Source: Paenibacillus paeoniae | Lineage (GTDB): Bacteria > Bacillota > Bacilli > Paenibacillales > Paenibacillaceae | Direction of reading: 5' to 3' | DNA: 64,000 bases | NCBI RefSeq assembly: GCF_003388735.1 | Contig: NZ_QUBQ01000007.1 | Location: 124,001-188,000, forward strand | Notes under the pieces: model-generated | The model's input: the letters and a program-made list of their open reading frames with translations, nothing else | What the model was told of the DNA's origin: nothing | Databases searched by the model: none | Shown: positions 52,078-60,620 of the stretch, one piece after another | Position numbering within the stretch: position 1 is the stretch's first letter | Layout: each line of letters begins with the position of its first letter | Translations under genes and position numbers: made by a program

Positions 52078-53649
52078 ATGACAAAAATATTAGATTGCAC
52101 ATTACGAGATGGTGGGTATTATACAAACTGGGATTTCGACAGAGTACTAGTTGATAGGTATATTGAAACAATAAATCAATTGCCAATTGATTATATAGAA
52201 ATTGGATACAGAAGCCCTGCTAAAAAGAAGTACATGGGTGAGTACTTTTATACACCAATTGAAACTATAGATAGAATTAGGATGCAGTTGAATTCCTCTA
52301 TAAAAATAGCAATAATGTTTAACACAAAAGATGTTGCAAGTGTAGTTGAATTAGAGCATTTATTATTGGATTGCATAGGGAAAATAGATATGGTGAGATT
52401 TGCGGTTTCCACTACCAACATCCATAGTGCCGTATTATTTGCTGAAAAAGTTAAAGACCTTGGGCTTGAGGTAGCATTGAATTTAATGTATCTATCGCAA
52501 AAAGATTCCAAGGAAATTATCGATGAAGTTAACTATATCCTAGACCATGTACCGAATATTGATTTTCTTTATCTAGTTGACTCTTTTGGCGCTTGTTTAC
52601 CATCTGAAGTTAGAGATAAATTTATGGCTATTAGAGAAGAACATAAGGATTTAGCTTTTGGATTCCATGGTCATGACAATATACAATTAGCTTATGCAAA
52701 CTCTTTGGAAGCAATAAATGCAGATGTAAGCATAATTGATTCAACTGTAACAGGAATGGGTAGAGGGGCTGGGAATTTATGCACTGAAATAATATGCTCT
52801 TACAAGGCTGCTGCTAATGATATTGACATAGATTATACAAATTTAGTAGAACTGGTTGAGAAATTTAATGGTTTAAAAGCTGTTTATGGATGGGGAACAT
52901 CATTACCTTATATGATTTCAGGGTTTAATAAACTTCCACAGGGAGAGGTTATGGATCTTATTTCACTTAAACGTTTTTCAACTAATAATATCGTAAAAAT
53001 TATTAAGAATAAAATCCATAATGAAATGATAAGGAGCGTATCTAGTGAAATTCAGGGGCTCTCTAATATTACATTAAATTATGATTATGATTTTTCTGTA
53101 TTAGTTGGAGGAGGATCATCCGTACCTCTTCACATGGATGGACTGAAAATATTAGACGAAAAATTTAAAGTCCTTTTTATACAATCTACAACAAAACACT
53201 TAAATCTGTTTTTAGAAGCAGGATTAAATAATTTGGTCTGCCTTCCTGGGGAAGAAGTAAGAAAAATCAAATCTAATATTAGTGAAAGTAAATCCTTGAA
53301 TTTTGTAATTTCTGATGATGCTGAAATAGATTTACAACTAATAAATTCTAATTATTATAGAGTTGAGACTTCATCTATTGATTCCCTTCTTGAAAACAAA
53401 GTAATTATAAAAGATGCTCCTCTATTTATGTCTTTAAAAGCTGCCGATATACTTAATATAAGTGACATCTATTTAATTGGTTTTGATGGTTATGACATAG
53501 AAACACAAACAACGAAAATTTTAAGGGATGAAAATCAAACAATTATTGATAACTATACAGAATTAAATAAGAAACTAATAAGCTTAACACCTTCAAATTA
53601 TAATGTCGAGGTAAGATCTTTATACTCATTAATAGTTCATGGCAAATAA
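52078..53649 (+). CDS. HMGL/DRE-TIM aldolase-type protein with a second C-terminal domain
   Basis: This 523-residue protein starts with a DRE-TIM barrel like 4-hydroxy-2-oxovalerate aldolase: ILDCTLRDGGYYTNWDF at the N-terminus, the metal-binding HGHDN in FGFHGHDNIQLAYANSLEAI near residue 200, and GMGRGAGN near 230. From ~340 on a separate domain begins (FSVLVGGGSSVPLHMDG, later ADILNISDIYLIGFDGYD). It faintly resembles the DUF115-like domain of motility-associated glycosyltransferases. ATG 52078 follows AAAGAGGGA. The DNA is much richer in A/T than the flanking housekeeping genes. With the next two genes it looks like a keto-sugar pathway (inference). Confidence 0.78.
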   Translation: MTKILDCTLRDGGYYTNWDFDRVLVDRYIETINQLPIDYIEIGYRSPAKKKYMGEYFYTPIETIDRIRMQLNSSIKIAIMFNTKDVASVVELEHLLLDCIGKIDMVRFAVSTTNIHSAVLFAEKVKDLGLEVALNLMYLSQKDSKEIIDEVNYILDHVPNIDFLYLVDSFGACLPSEVRDKFMAIREEHKDLAFGFHGHDNIQLAYANSLEAINADVSIIDSTVTGMGRGAGNLCTEIICSYKAAANDIDIDYTNLVELVEKFNGLKAVYGWGTSLPYMISGFNKLPQGEVMDLISLKRFSTNNIVKIIKNKIHNEMIRSVSSEIQGLSNITLNYDYDFSVLVGGGSSVPLHMDGLKILDEKFKVLFIQSTTKHLNLFLEAGLNNLVCLPGEEVRKIKSNISESKSLNFVISDDAEIDLQLINSNYYRVETSSIDSLLENKVIIKDAPLFMSLKAADILNISDIYLIGFDGYDIETQTTKILRDENQTIIDNYTELNKKLISLTPSNYNVEVRSLYSLIVHGK

Positions 53650-53687
53650 AATTAATAACCAATTACAGATTGGGGTGAGTTAATTAT

Positions 53688-54398
53688 ATGAGTAGTTCAC
53701 AAGTAATAGCATTCCTACCATGTAGAAAAGGTAGCCAAAGAGTAAAACATAAAAACATTCGTAAGTTTGCGGGTATTGAGGGTGGATTAACTAAAATAAA
53801 AATCGAACAACTGGTAAATTGTGAAAGAATAGATAAAATCATCGTTTCGACAGATGATCAAGAGGTTATTTCAATTTGTGAATCTGTTTTAAGTTCTTCC
53901 TCAAAAGAGTATGTGATTGATCATCGTCCAAAAGAGTTAGCAAGTTCTGAAACTTCAACCGATGACTTAATACAATACGTTGGTGAAATTATACCAAAAG
54001 GTGAAATACTATGGACACATGTTACAAGTCCCTTTATAACTTCAAATATATATACAGATGTGATTACGGTGTATCAAGAAATTAAGGCAAAGGAGCAATG
54101 TGATTCGCTGACCACGGTTACTAAACATCAAAAATTCTTTTGGAGCAAACAAGGAAAGGCAATTAACTATGATCGCTCTATTGAAAAATGGCCACGTACA
54201 CAAACAATGGAACCTATATACGAAATAAATAGTGGTATTTTTCTATGTAATGCTGAAATATATCACGATTTGAAAGATAGAGTTGGTGTTAATCCTTATC
54301 TATATGAATTGACCGATATTCAGGCAATGGATGTTGATTGGGAAGAAGATTTTCAACTTGCAGAAATCTTATGGTCCAAAAATAAACTTAAAGTATAG
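53688..54398 (+). CDS. CMP-sugar synthetase-like cytidylyltransferase
   Basis: The 236-residue enzyme starts VIAFLPCRKGSQRVKHKNIR, the signature of NeuA/KdsB-type cytidylyltransferases. IDKIIVSTDDQEVISIC, an ILWTHVTSPFITS donor-site segment and DVDWEEDFQLAE at the end, which fits the metal-binding Asp, follow. This family activates 2-keto sugars such as sialic or Kdo-like acids as CMP-sugars. No NeuB or KdsA-type synthase is present in the island. It lies 38 bases after the aldolase-type gene. Confidence 0.85.
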   Translation: MSSSQVIAFLPCRKGSQRVKHKNIRKFAGIEGGLTKIKIEQLVNCERIDKIIVSTDDQEVISICESVLSSSSKEYVIDHRPKELASSETSTDDLIQYVGEIIPKGEILWTHVTSPFITSNIYTDVITVYQEIKAKEQCDSLTTVTKHQKFFWSKQGKAINYDRSIEKWPRTQTMEPIYEINSGIFLCNAEIYHDLKDRVGVNPYLYELTDIQAMDVDWEEDFQLAEILWSKNKLKV

Positions 54399-54432
54399 TA
54401 TAAAAACATCTCGGGAAATAGGAGCTATTAAT

Positions 54433-55092
54433 ATGAAACTAAATAGCTTTAAACAGTATGATTTAGTAATATTTGATTGTGACGGAGTACTTATTGATTC
54501 TAATTTATTTAAATGCGAAGCATTTGGTAAGTCAGTTAGTGAATACCCAGACAACATAGTTGAAAGTTTTGTTGACCATTGTAAAAAAACCTTTGGGGTA
54601 TCAAGATATGTGAAATTTAGAGAATTTTTTAATGAATTTGCTATTGAGAGTTTTGACGAAACAAAATATCAATTATTCTTAAATAGATATGCAAATTTAT
54701 GTAAAGGACTTTATCATGAAGCAGATTTAACACCTAGCGTAGAACGAGCGCTCTCTTTGCTGAATCATTCAGGGTATAAACTTTTTGTTGCTTCGGGAAG
54801 TGATGAAGAGGAATTAATTGAGGTATTTGAGAAAAGAAATTTGATAAATTACTTTATAAATATTTATGGTTCTCCAAAGAAAAAAACTGAATGTGTATCA
54901 GTAATATTAGAGGATAACCCAGGCTTGAAAGCAGTATTAATTGGTGATGCACTGTCAGATCTCGAGGTTTCTAAAGAACATAATTTAGACTTCATTTATA
55001 TGAGCAAATATACAGTTCAGTCAAAAGAGCAGGATAAAATTTGCAGAAATGAAGCGAAAATAGTAATAGATACATTAGAAGATCTTTTTTGA
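54433..55092 (+). CDS. HAD-superfamily phosphatase
   Basis: The 219-residue protein begins YDLVIFDCDGVLIDSNLFK (nucleophile and acid Asp pair), with FVASGSDEEELIEVF as motif II and VLIGDALSDLEVSKEHNLDF as the metal-binding motif IV. The cap helices between resemble beta-phosphoglucomutase-type HADs. It should dephosphorylate a small sugar phosphate. ATG 54433 is 8 bases after TAGGAG; the longer frame upstream overlaps the cytidylyltransferase gene and lacks a site. It completes the three-gene AT-rich cassette. Confidence 0.85.
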   Translation: MKLNSFKQYDLVIFDCDGVLIDSNLFKCEAFGKSVSEYPDNIVESFVDHCKKTFGVSRYVKFREFFNEFAIESFDETKYQLFLNRYANLCKGLYHEADLTPSVERALSLLNHSGYKLFVASGSDEEELIEVFEKRNLINYFINIYGSPKKKTECVSVILEDNPGLKAVLIGDALSDLEVSKEHNLDFIYMSKYTVQSKEQDKICRNEAKIVIDTLEDLF

Positions 55093-55399
55093 ATTATTTA
55101 GATTTGATTTTAAAAATACGGTTCAAAACAAAAACCAGTGGTTGACGTCGTAATGTTAGAATAGAAATAGAAAAGAAAAAACTTCTGCAAATCCTGTATT
55201 ACTGTAAGTCTCATCAAACAACAAGAAAAGAATAAAAATTGAGTGACTGCTCATCGAACATTAATATTGCTCGTCAGGGATTTATCCGTTGGTTGGAACA
55301 AGGGAGAAATGTGAATGTGGATCTGAAAGAATTATCACGAGGAATCATTGCAGTCTATATCAAGATATTTAGCAGTTGTATCCGCTTTCAAGAAATTGT
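55093..55399. other. AT-rich intergenic stretch with an unassigned open frame
   Basis: A run of about 50 codons near 55240-55400 reads through IARQGFIRWLEQGRNVNV and DLKELSRGIIAVYIK without a stop. It has no good start codon and no family I recognise. It may be a gene remnant or a chance frame. No terminator for the HAD gene is clear here. Confidence 0.3.
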
Positions 55400-55429
55400 T
55401 TGACAATTCCATTAATACGATGGTATAGT
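55400..55429 (+). promoter_or_regulatory. Sigma-A promoter of the cold-shock gene
   Basis: A consensus TTGACA (55400-55405), 18 bases, then TATAGT (55424-55429). The leader to the start codon would be about 55 bases. Confidence 0.75.
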
Positions 55430-55491
55430 CAAATTGTGGGCCAGACCTTACGACGCCTCACAGTATTTGAAGATGAAGGGAATGTTTGCAC

Positions 55492-55689
55492 ATGCAAGGT
55501 AAAGTTAAATGGTTTAACGCAGAGAAGGGTTATGGATTCATCGAGACTGAGCAAGGCGGCGACGTATTTGTTCACTTCTCGGCAATTCAATCCGAAGGCT
55601 TCAAAACACTCGAAGAAGGCCAAGCGGTTGAATTCGACATTGTAGAAGGCGCACGCGGTCCACAAGCTGCAAACGTAGTCAAACTGTAA
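55492..55689 (+). CDS. Cold-shock protein (CspA/B family)
   Basis: The 65-residue single cold-shock domain begins MQGKVKWFNAEKGYGFIE and contains DVFVHFSAIQ, so both RNA-binding motifs (RNP1 and RNP2) are intact. It binds single-stranded RNA and DNA and acts as an RNA chaperone. ATG 55492 is about 11 bases after AAGGG; the TTG two codons upstream is not needed. A terminator with a GAAA tetraloop follows, so the unit is monocistronic. Confidence 0.95.
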   Translation: MQGKVKWFNAEKGYGFIETEQGGDVFVHFSAIQSEGFKTLEEGQAVEFDIVEGARGPQAANVVKL

Positions 55690-55748
55690 TCATCCGGCTA
55701 TTATAGCCACTGCATAGATGGTTCCATTGACAGTGCCTATTACACTCA

Positions 55749-55774
55749 AGCTCCGGGAAACCGGAGCTTTTTTC
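55749..55774 (+). terminator. Terminator of the cold-shock gene
   Basis: A perfect 8-bp stem AGCTCCGG/CCGGAGCT with a GAAA tetraloop (55757-55760) runs into TTTTTT. Confidence 0.92.
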
Positions 55775-55859
55775 TGTTTATGGCCGTTCTTTATTAATGA
55801 CGTGTTTCTATCATGTCGATATAGGAGTTAGAAGCCGTTTTGGCTAACAGGAGGATTAC

Positions 55860-56930
55860 ATGAACAAACTGTCTTTGGTTATGATCGTAAAAAACGAAGA
55901 AGCCGTAATAAAGAGATGTCTCGACAGCGTCAAAGGTATGGTGGATGAGATTGTAATCGTAGATACAGGATCAACTGACCAAACCATTGAAATAGCTCGT
56001 GCGTATGGTGCAAGCATTCATCATTATACCTGGAATCATCACTTTGGGGATGCGCGGAATTATGCACTTCAGCACTCTACTGGGGATTGGAACTTGGTGC
56101 TTGATGCAGATGAATATATTGCAAATGATTGCACTAAAGCAATTCGCGAACTAATGGAGCGGGGAAACTGTATCGGCCGAGTAAAACGAATAGATAAGTT
56201 TAAGGATAAAGAAGGCGTAGCCTACGCCCAATGCTATATATCCCGCCTGTTCCCTGCTGGGGTGCGTTACGAAGGTAGAATTCACGAACAAGTGGTGAGC
56301 GATCTTCCGCGTGTTAGACTGGGGGTCGAAGTTGGTCATGACGGGTATTATGAAGCCTCAAGATCTGACCGCAATATCCCTCTGCTCCAAATGGAGATTG
56401 ATGCCCAGCAGAATAATCCCTATTATCACTATCAAATCGCCAAAGAGTACAATGGAATTGAGAATTTTGAGCAAGCTCATTTTCACTTGAAGAAGGCATA
56501 CAACGGCTTAACAAAAAAAGAAATGTACTATTCTAATACTGTGGTAGATTACTTATATGCAATGATTTCCTCTAAACAATTAGATGAAGGTTTGGCGGTT
56601 ATCCAAAGTGAAGCGGCGCGCCTCCACGACTTCCCGGACTTTCACTTTGTCTCCGGGCAGTATTACCTGGAGCTCATCTTAAGCGATACGGCGAAGTACG
56701 TTCATTTGCTGCCTCGTATCGAGCAATCCTATCTCAAGTGCTTGGAGCTCGGCGAGACGGATCGGTATGATAGCGTGATAGGAACAGGAAGCTTTTCGGC
56801 CCTTCATAACTTAGGCGTATATCATGAGGTGACAGGGAATACGCAACAGGCGGTTGCCTATTATCGAGAGGCTGCGAGCTATGGCTATGCTCCCTCTGAG
56901 AGAAGAATTGCAGCTTTAACTAATATGTGA
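55860..56930 (+). CDS. Family-2 glycosyltransferase with short TPR part
   Basis: The 356-residue protein has the same start as the 647-residue glycosyltransferase at the other end of the island: LVMIVKNEEAVIKRCLDS, IVIVDTGSTDQTIEIA, then NLVLDADEYIA as metal motif. About 150 residues of TPR-like helix pairs follow the catalytic part (QIAKEYNGIENFEQAHFHL, LGVYHEVTGNTQQAVAYY). ATG 55860 follows AACAGGAGG. It stands alone between the cold-shock gene and hpf. The acceptor is unknown; flagellin is possible. Confidence 0.87.
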   Translation: MNKLSLVMIVKNEEAVIKRCLDSVKGMVDEIVIVDTGSTDQTIEIARAYGASIHHYTWNHHFGDARNYALQHSTGDWNLVLDADEYIANDCTKAIRELMERGNCIGRVKRIDKFKDKEGVAYAQCYISRLFPAGVRYEGRIHEQVVSDLPRVRLGVEVGHDGYYEASRSDRNIPLLQMEIDAQQNNPYYHYQIAKEYNGIENFEQAHFHLKKAYNGLTKKEMYYSNTVVDYLYAMISSKQLDEGLAVIQSEAARLHDFPDFHFVSGQYYLELILSDTAKYVHLLPRIEQSYLKCLELGETDRYDSVIGTGSFSALHNLGVYHEVTGNTQQAVAYYREAASYGYAPSERRIAALTNM

Positions 56931-56967
56931 CAGTTTTCTGAAAATTCCCAATAAAACAAAAACTCTT

Positions 56968-56996
56968 TTGAATTAGGCTCCTGCATATGCTATAAT
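56968..56996 (+). promoter_or_regulatory. Sigma-A promoter of hpf
   Basis: TTGAAT (56968-56973), 17 bases, then a consensus TATAAT (56991-56996). It is 27 bases before the start codon. In Bacillus hpf also has sigma-B and sigma-H promoters; none was identified here. Confidence 0.75.
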
Positions 56997-57022
56997 AAGA
57001 GCATGTAAAGGAGGAGTGCCCC

Positions 57023-57568
57023 ATGAATTACAACATTCGAGGTCAACGCTTTCAGGTGACAGAAGCTTTGAGAGATTACGCCGAGAAGAAATTAAGCCGA
57101 TTGGATAAATACTTTGACGCTCCAATCGCCTCCGAAATCACAGTAACACTTTCCGTGACGAAAGGCCAGCACGGGGTAGAGGTTACGATACCGCTAGTCG
57201 GCGTTATGCTCAGAGCCGAGGAGAAGAGTGCAGATATGTACGCTTCGATCGATCTCGTAGTCGACAAACTGGAGCGGCAGATCCGCAAACATAAGACTAA
57301 GGTCAATCGCAAATTCAGACAGGGCAGCGGAGTGAGAGCCTTGTTCCGTGAAGAAGGCTCCGCAGTTAGCGTACTTGAGGAAGAGGATGATCTGGAGCTT
57401 GTTCGCACCAAGCGGTTTACGCTCAAGCCTATGGATGTGGAGGAGGCGATTCTTCAGATGAATATGATCGGTCATACCTTCTTCGTCTTTGCGAATGCCG
57501 ACAATAAGGAAGTGAATGTCGTCTATAAGCGCGATGACGGAAAGTACGGATTAATCGAGCAAAGCTGA
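57023..57568 (+). CDS. hpf: Long-form ribosome hibernation promoting factor
   Basis: The 181-residue protein has an N-terminal S30AE domain (NYNIRGQRFQVTEALRDYAEKK). A linker leads to the dimerisation domain (RTKRFTLKPMDVEEAILQM, HTFFVFANADNKEVNVVYKR). The long form joins two 70S ribosomes into inactive 100S dimers in stationary phase or stress. Length matches the Bacillus protein. ATG follows AAAGGAGGAG. It precedes secA, a conserved order in this group. Confidence 0.95.
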   Translation: MNYNIRGQRFQVTEALRDYAEKKLSRLDKYFDAPIASEITVTLSVTKGQHGVEVTIPLVGVMLRAEEKSADMYASIDLVVDKLERQIRKHKTKVNRKFRQGSGVRALFREEGSAVSVLEEEDDLELVRTKRFTLKPMDVEEAILQMNMIGHTFFVFANADNKEVNVVYKRDDGKYGLIEQS

Positions 57569-57611
57569 GTTCCTTCCATTAATAACTAACTACCTTATAT
57601 TGATTACCGAC

Positions 57612-57642
57612 AGCCCCGCTCTGGAAAGGAGTGGGGCTTTTA
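57612..57642 (+). terminator. Terminator of hpf
   Basis: AGCCCC-g-CTC pairs with GGAG-t-GGGGCT around a short loop, and TTTT follows. Confidence 0.8.
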
Positions 57643-57652
57643 TACGTACATT

Positions 57653-57982
57653 AGTAGTCCTGAGGCTTATCGAAGTCGTATACGGTCATAAGCCTTTCAT
57701 CTGCAATTCATTCAAATGGCACTTCTCCTAATGGTTTCAGCAACTGGAGCCGCAGCCTTCCAATCAGCGACTATACAGAATGTGGGTCATGCCGAAGGTT
57801 CGGAGCGGACCAACGGCCAGCAATGGATGGTGCCAAACAATCGAACCTTATGCGCGTATTTGAGCCAATACTATATGACCCCGGAAACGGTTAAGCTGGA
57901 TATCTATGAAAGTGATGTTCACTCGTTTGAAAAAGGTGTCCGGTATGTGCCGGATGCTCTGGCATGGCTTTTCGGGAAATAG
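57653..57982 (+). pseudogene. C-terminal remnant of an alpha/beta-hydrolase
   Basis: One frame reads SSPEAYRSRIRS, a TAA stop at 57689, then AFHLQFIQMALLLMVSATG. It ends TPETVKLDIYESDVHSFEKG and ALAWLFGK. The last part has the look of the final strand, catalytic His and helix of an alpha/beta-hydrolase. No catalytic Ser region is present, and no ribosome binding site precedes ATG 57716. A short expressed protein of 88 residues cannot be ruled out. Confidence 0.45.
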
Positions 57983-58087
57983 CCTTTCCAGTTCCTCACG
58001 ATCGTGTCCCCGGGGTACATTGCGGCAGGGTCTACAAACTGTTACAATTTAAAACAAATAGACCTATTACCGAAAGAGGGGAAAACC

Positions 58088-60595
58088 ATGCTCGGACTGG
58101 TAAAGAAAATATTCGGAGATGCGAATGAACGCGAAGTCAAACGCATTCAACGCACAGTTGATGAAATCAATAGCATGGAATCAAAGTTCACGGCGCTGAC
58201 AGATGATCAGCTGCGCGCGAAGACGGATGAATTTAAGGCTCGCCTGGAGAAGGGCGAGGAGATCGACAATCTATTGCCGGAAGCTTTTGCGACCGTGCGC
58301 GAAGCATCGAAGCGTACGCTCGGCATGCGTCACTTTGACGTACAACTGCTCGGCGGTAGGGTATTGCATGAAGGCAAGATTGCCGAGATGAAGACCGGTG
58401 AAGGTAAGACGCTCGTAGCAACACTTTCTGTTTACTTGAACGCTTTGCTTGGCAAAGGCGTGCATGTCGTTACGGTCAACGGATACTTGGCACAGCGCGA
58501 TAGCGAGATCATGGGCCAGCTCTATAACTTCTTAGGGATGACAGTTGGCTGCAACCTGCATGGACTGTCTCACTCCGAGAAGCAAGAAGCTTATGCTTGC
58601 GATATCACATACGGAACGAACAATGAATTCGGGTTCGACTACCTGCGCGATAATATGGTGTTGTACAAAGAACAGATGGTACAGCGTCCTCTTTATTATG
58701 CCATCATTGACGAAGTGGACTCCATTCTCGTGGACGAGGCGCGGACACCGCTTATTATTTCGGGACAAGCTGCGAAGTCGACAGAGCTGTATCATGCAGC
58801 GGATCGTTTTGTGAGCCGATTAAAAGTAGAAGAAGATTTCACGATCGACGTGAAGCTTCGCAATACGATCCTGACGGAATCCGGCGTTGAGAAGGCAGAG
58901 CGCGCCTTCGGCATCGAGAATTTGTTTGACCATGCCAACGTAACGGTGAACCATCATATTCAGCAAGCGCTGAAAGCGAACTTTATTATGAAACGCGATG
59001 TGGACTACGTCGTGCAAGAAGACGAAGTCGTTATCGTCGACGAATTTACAGGCCGTCTGATGTCCGGTCGTCGCTATAGCGATGGCTTGCACCAAGCGAT
59101 CGAGGCGAAAGAGCAGCTTAAAGTTCAGAACGAGAGCATGACGCTTGCAACGATTACATTCCAGAACTACTTCCGTATGTACCGCAAGCTTGCGGGTATG
59201 ACGGGTACAGCGAAGACGGAGGAAGAAGAGTTCCGCCGGATCTACGGTCTGGACGTTATTCAAGTGCCGACGAACCGTTCCATGATTCGTAAGGATATAC
59301 CGGATGTCGTCTACAAATCCGAGGCCGGCAAGTTCAAAGCCGTTGTGGAAGAAATCGTAATTCGCCATGCGAATAAGCAGCCGGTCCTTGTCGGTACGAT
59401 CTCTATTGAGAACTCCGAGAAGCTATCCGAGATGCTGAAGCGCAGAGGCGTTACTCATAAAGTCCTTAATGCGAAGTTCCATGCCGAAGAGGCAGAGATC
59501 ATCTCGCGTGCAGGTCAATCTGGTTCTGTCACGATTGCGACGAACATGGCTGGCCGGGGTACGGACATTTTGCTGGGCGACTCCGTAGGTGAGCTTGGCG
59601 GACTTCATATTATCGGTACAGAGCGTCATGAGAGCAGACGGATCGATAACCAGCTTCGCGGACGTGCGGGACGTCAAGGCGACCCGGGCTCCTCGCAGTT
59701 CTATCTGTCGCTGGAAGATGAGCTAATGCGCCGATTCGGTGCAGAAAATATTATGGCGATGATGGACCGTCTCGGTCTGGAAGAAGATCAGCCGATTGAG
59801 AGCCGCATGATTTCGAGAGCTGTCGAATCCGCTCAGAAGCGGGTTGAGGGCAGCAACTTTGATACGCGGAAAGTGGTCTTGCAATATGATGACGTGATGA
59901 ATCAGCAACGTGAGGTTATCTACAAGCAGCGTCGCGATATTCTGGAATCTGCGGATATCCGGAGCGAGGTCATGGAGATGATCAAGCCGGTTGTAGAGCG
60001 TATCGTAGAGGCGCATTGTTCAGAGGATATTCCGGAAGAGTGGGATTTGCAAGCCATTGTGGATTATGTCCACGCGAATCTGCTTGATGAAGGCTCCCTG
60101 AAGAAGGAAGATATCTGGGGCAAGGAAAAGGAAGAGATTTCGGAGCTCCTGCTTGCGAAAGTCGTGGCGCTGTACAATGAACGCGAAGAAGCTCTTGGAC
60201 CAGAGACGATGCGTGAATTCGAGAAGGTTGTTGTTCTGCGTGCAGTAGACAGCAAGTGGATGGATCATATCGATGCGATGGACCAACTGCGTCAAGGTAT
60301 TCATTTGCGCGCATACGGCGGTACCGATCCGCTTCGCGAGTATCAATTCGAAGGCTTCGAGATGTTCAAGGAAATGATCGAGACGATCCAAGAGGAAGTC
60401 GCGAAATATATTATGAAGGCACGCGTCGAGAGCAACCTGGAGCGTCAAGAAGTCGTGAAGGGCCAGACGACATCGACAAGCGGAGGCGGCGAGACACAGG
60501 AGAAACGTCCAGCGAAGCGTGAAGAACGTACGGGACGCAACGATCCTTGTCCTTGCGGCAGCGGCAAGAAGTATAAGCAGTGCCACGGCAAGTAA
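58088..60595 (+). CDS. secA: Preprotein translocase ATPase SecA
   Basis: The 835-residue motor drives Sec-dependent export of proteins, such as the many signal-peptide proteins earlier in this window. It shows the Walker A loop MKTGEGKTLVATL (~residue 100), DEVDSILVDEARTPLIISG (~207), TNMAGRGTDILLG and QLRGRAGRQGDPGSS. It ends with the zinc-binding tail RNDPCPCGSGKKYKQCHGK. ATG 58088 follows GAAAGAGGGG; the longer frame to 58004 has no site. A 25-base gap leads to prfB, as in other Firmicutes. Confidence 0.97.
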   Translation: MLGLVKKIFGDANEREVKRIQRTVDEINSMESKFTALTDDQLRAKTDEFKARLEKGEEIDNLLPEAFATVREASKRTLGMRHFDVQLLGGRVLHEGKIAEMKTGEGKTLVATLSVYLNALLGKGVHVVTVNGYLAQRDSEIMGQLYNFLGMTVGCNLHGLSHSEKQEAYACDITYGTNNEFGFDYLRDNMVLYKEQMVQRPLYYAIIDEVDSILVDEARTPLIISGQAAKSTELYHAADRFVSRLKVEEDFTIDVKLRNTILTESGVEKAERAFGIENLFDHANVTVNHHIQQALKANFIMKRDVDYVVQEDEVVIVDEFTGRLMSGRRYSDGLHQAIEAKEQLKVQNESMTLATITFQNYFRMYRKLAGMTGTAKTEEEEFRRIYGLDVIQVPTNRSMIRKDIPDVVYKSEAGKFKAVVEEIVIRHANKQPVLVGTISIENSEKLSEMLKRRGVTHKVLNAKFHAEEAEIISRAGQSGSVTIATNMAGRGTDILLGDSVGELGGLHIIGTERHESRRIDNQLRGRAGRQGDPGSSQFYLSLEDELMRRFGAENIMAMMDRLGLEEDQPIESRMISRAVESAQKRVEGSNFDTRKVVLQYDDVMNQQREVIYKQRRDILESADIRSEVMEMIKPVVERIVEAHCSEDIPEEWDLQAIVDYVHANLLDEGSLKKEDIWGKEKEEISELLLAKVVALYNEREEALGPETMREFEKVVVLRAVDSKWMDHIDAMDQLRQGIHLRAYGGTDPLREYQFEGFEMFKEMIETIQEEVAKYIMKARVESNLERQEVVKGQTTSTSGGGETQEKRPAKREERTGRNDPCPCGSGKKYKQCHGK

Positions 60596-60620
60596 TCTAA
60601 TTTGAGGTGAAGCGAAAGCC

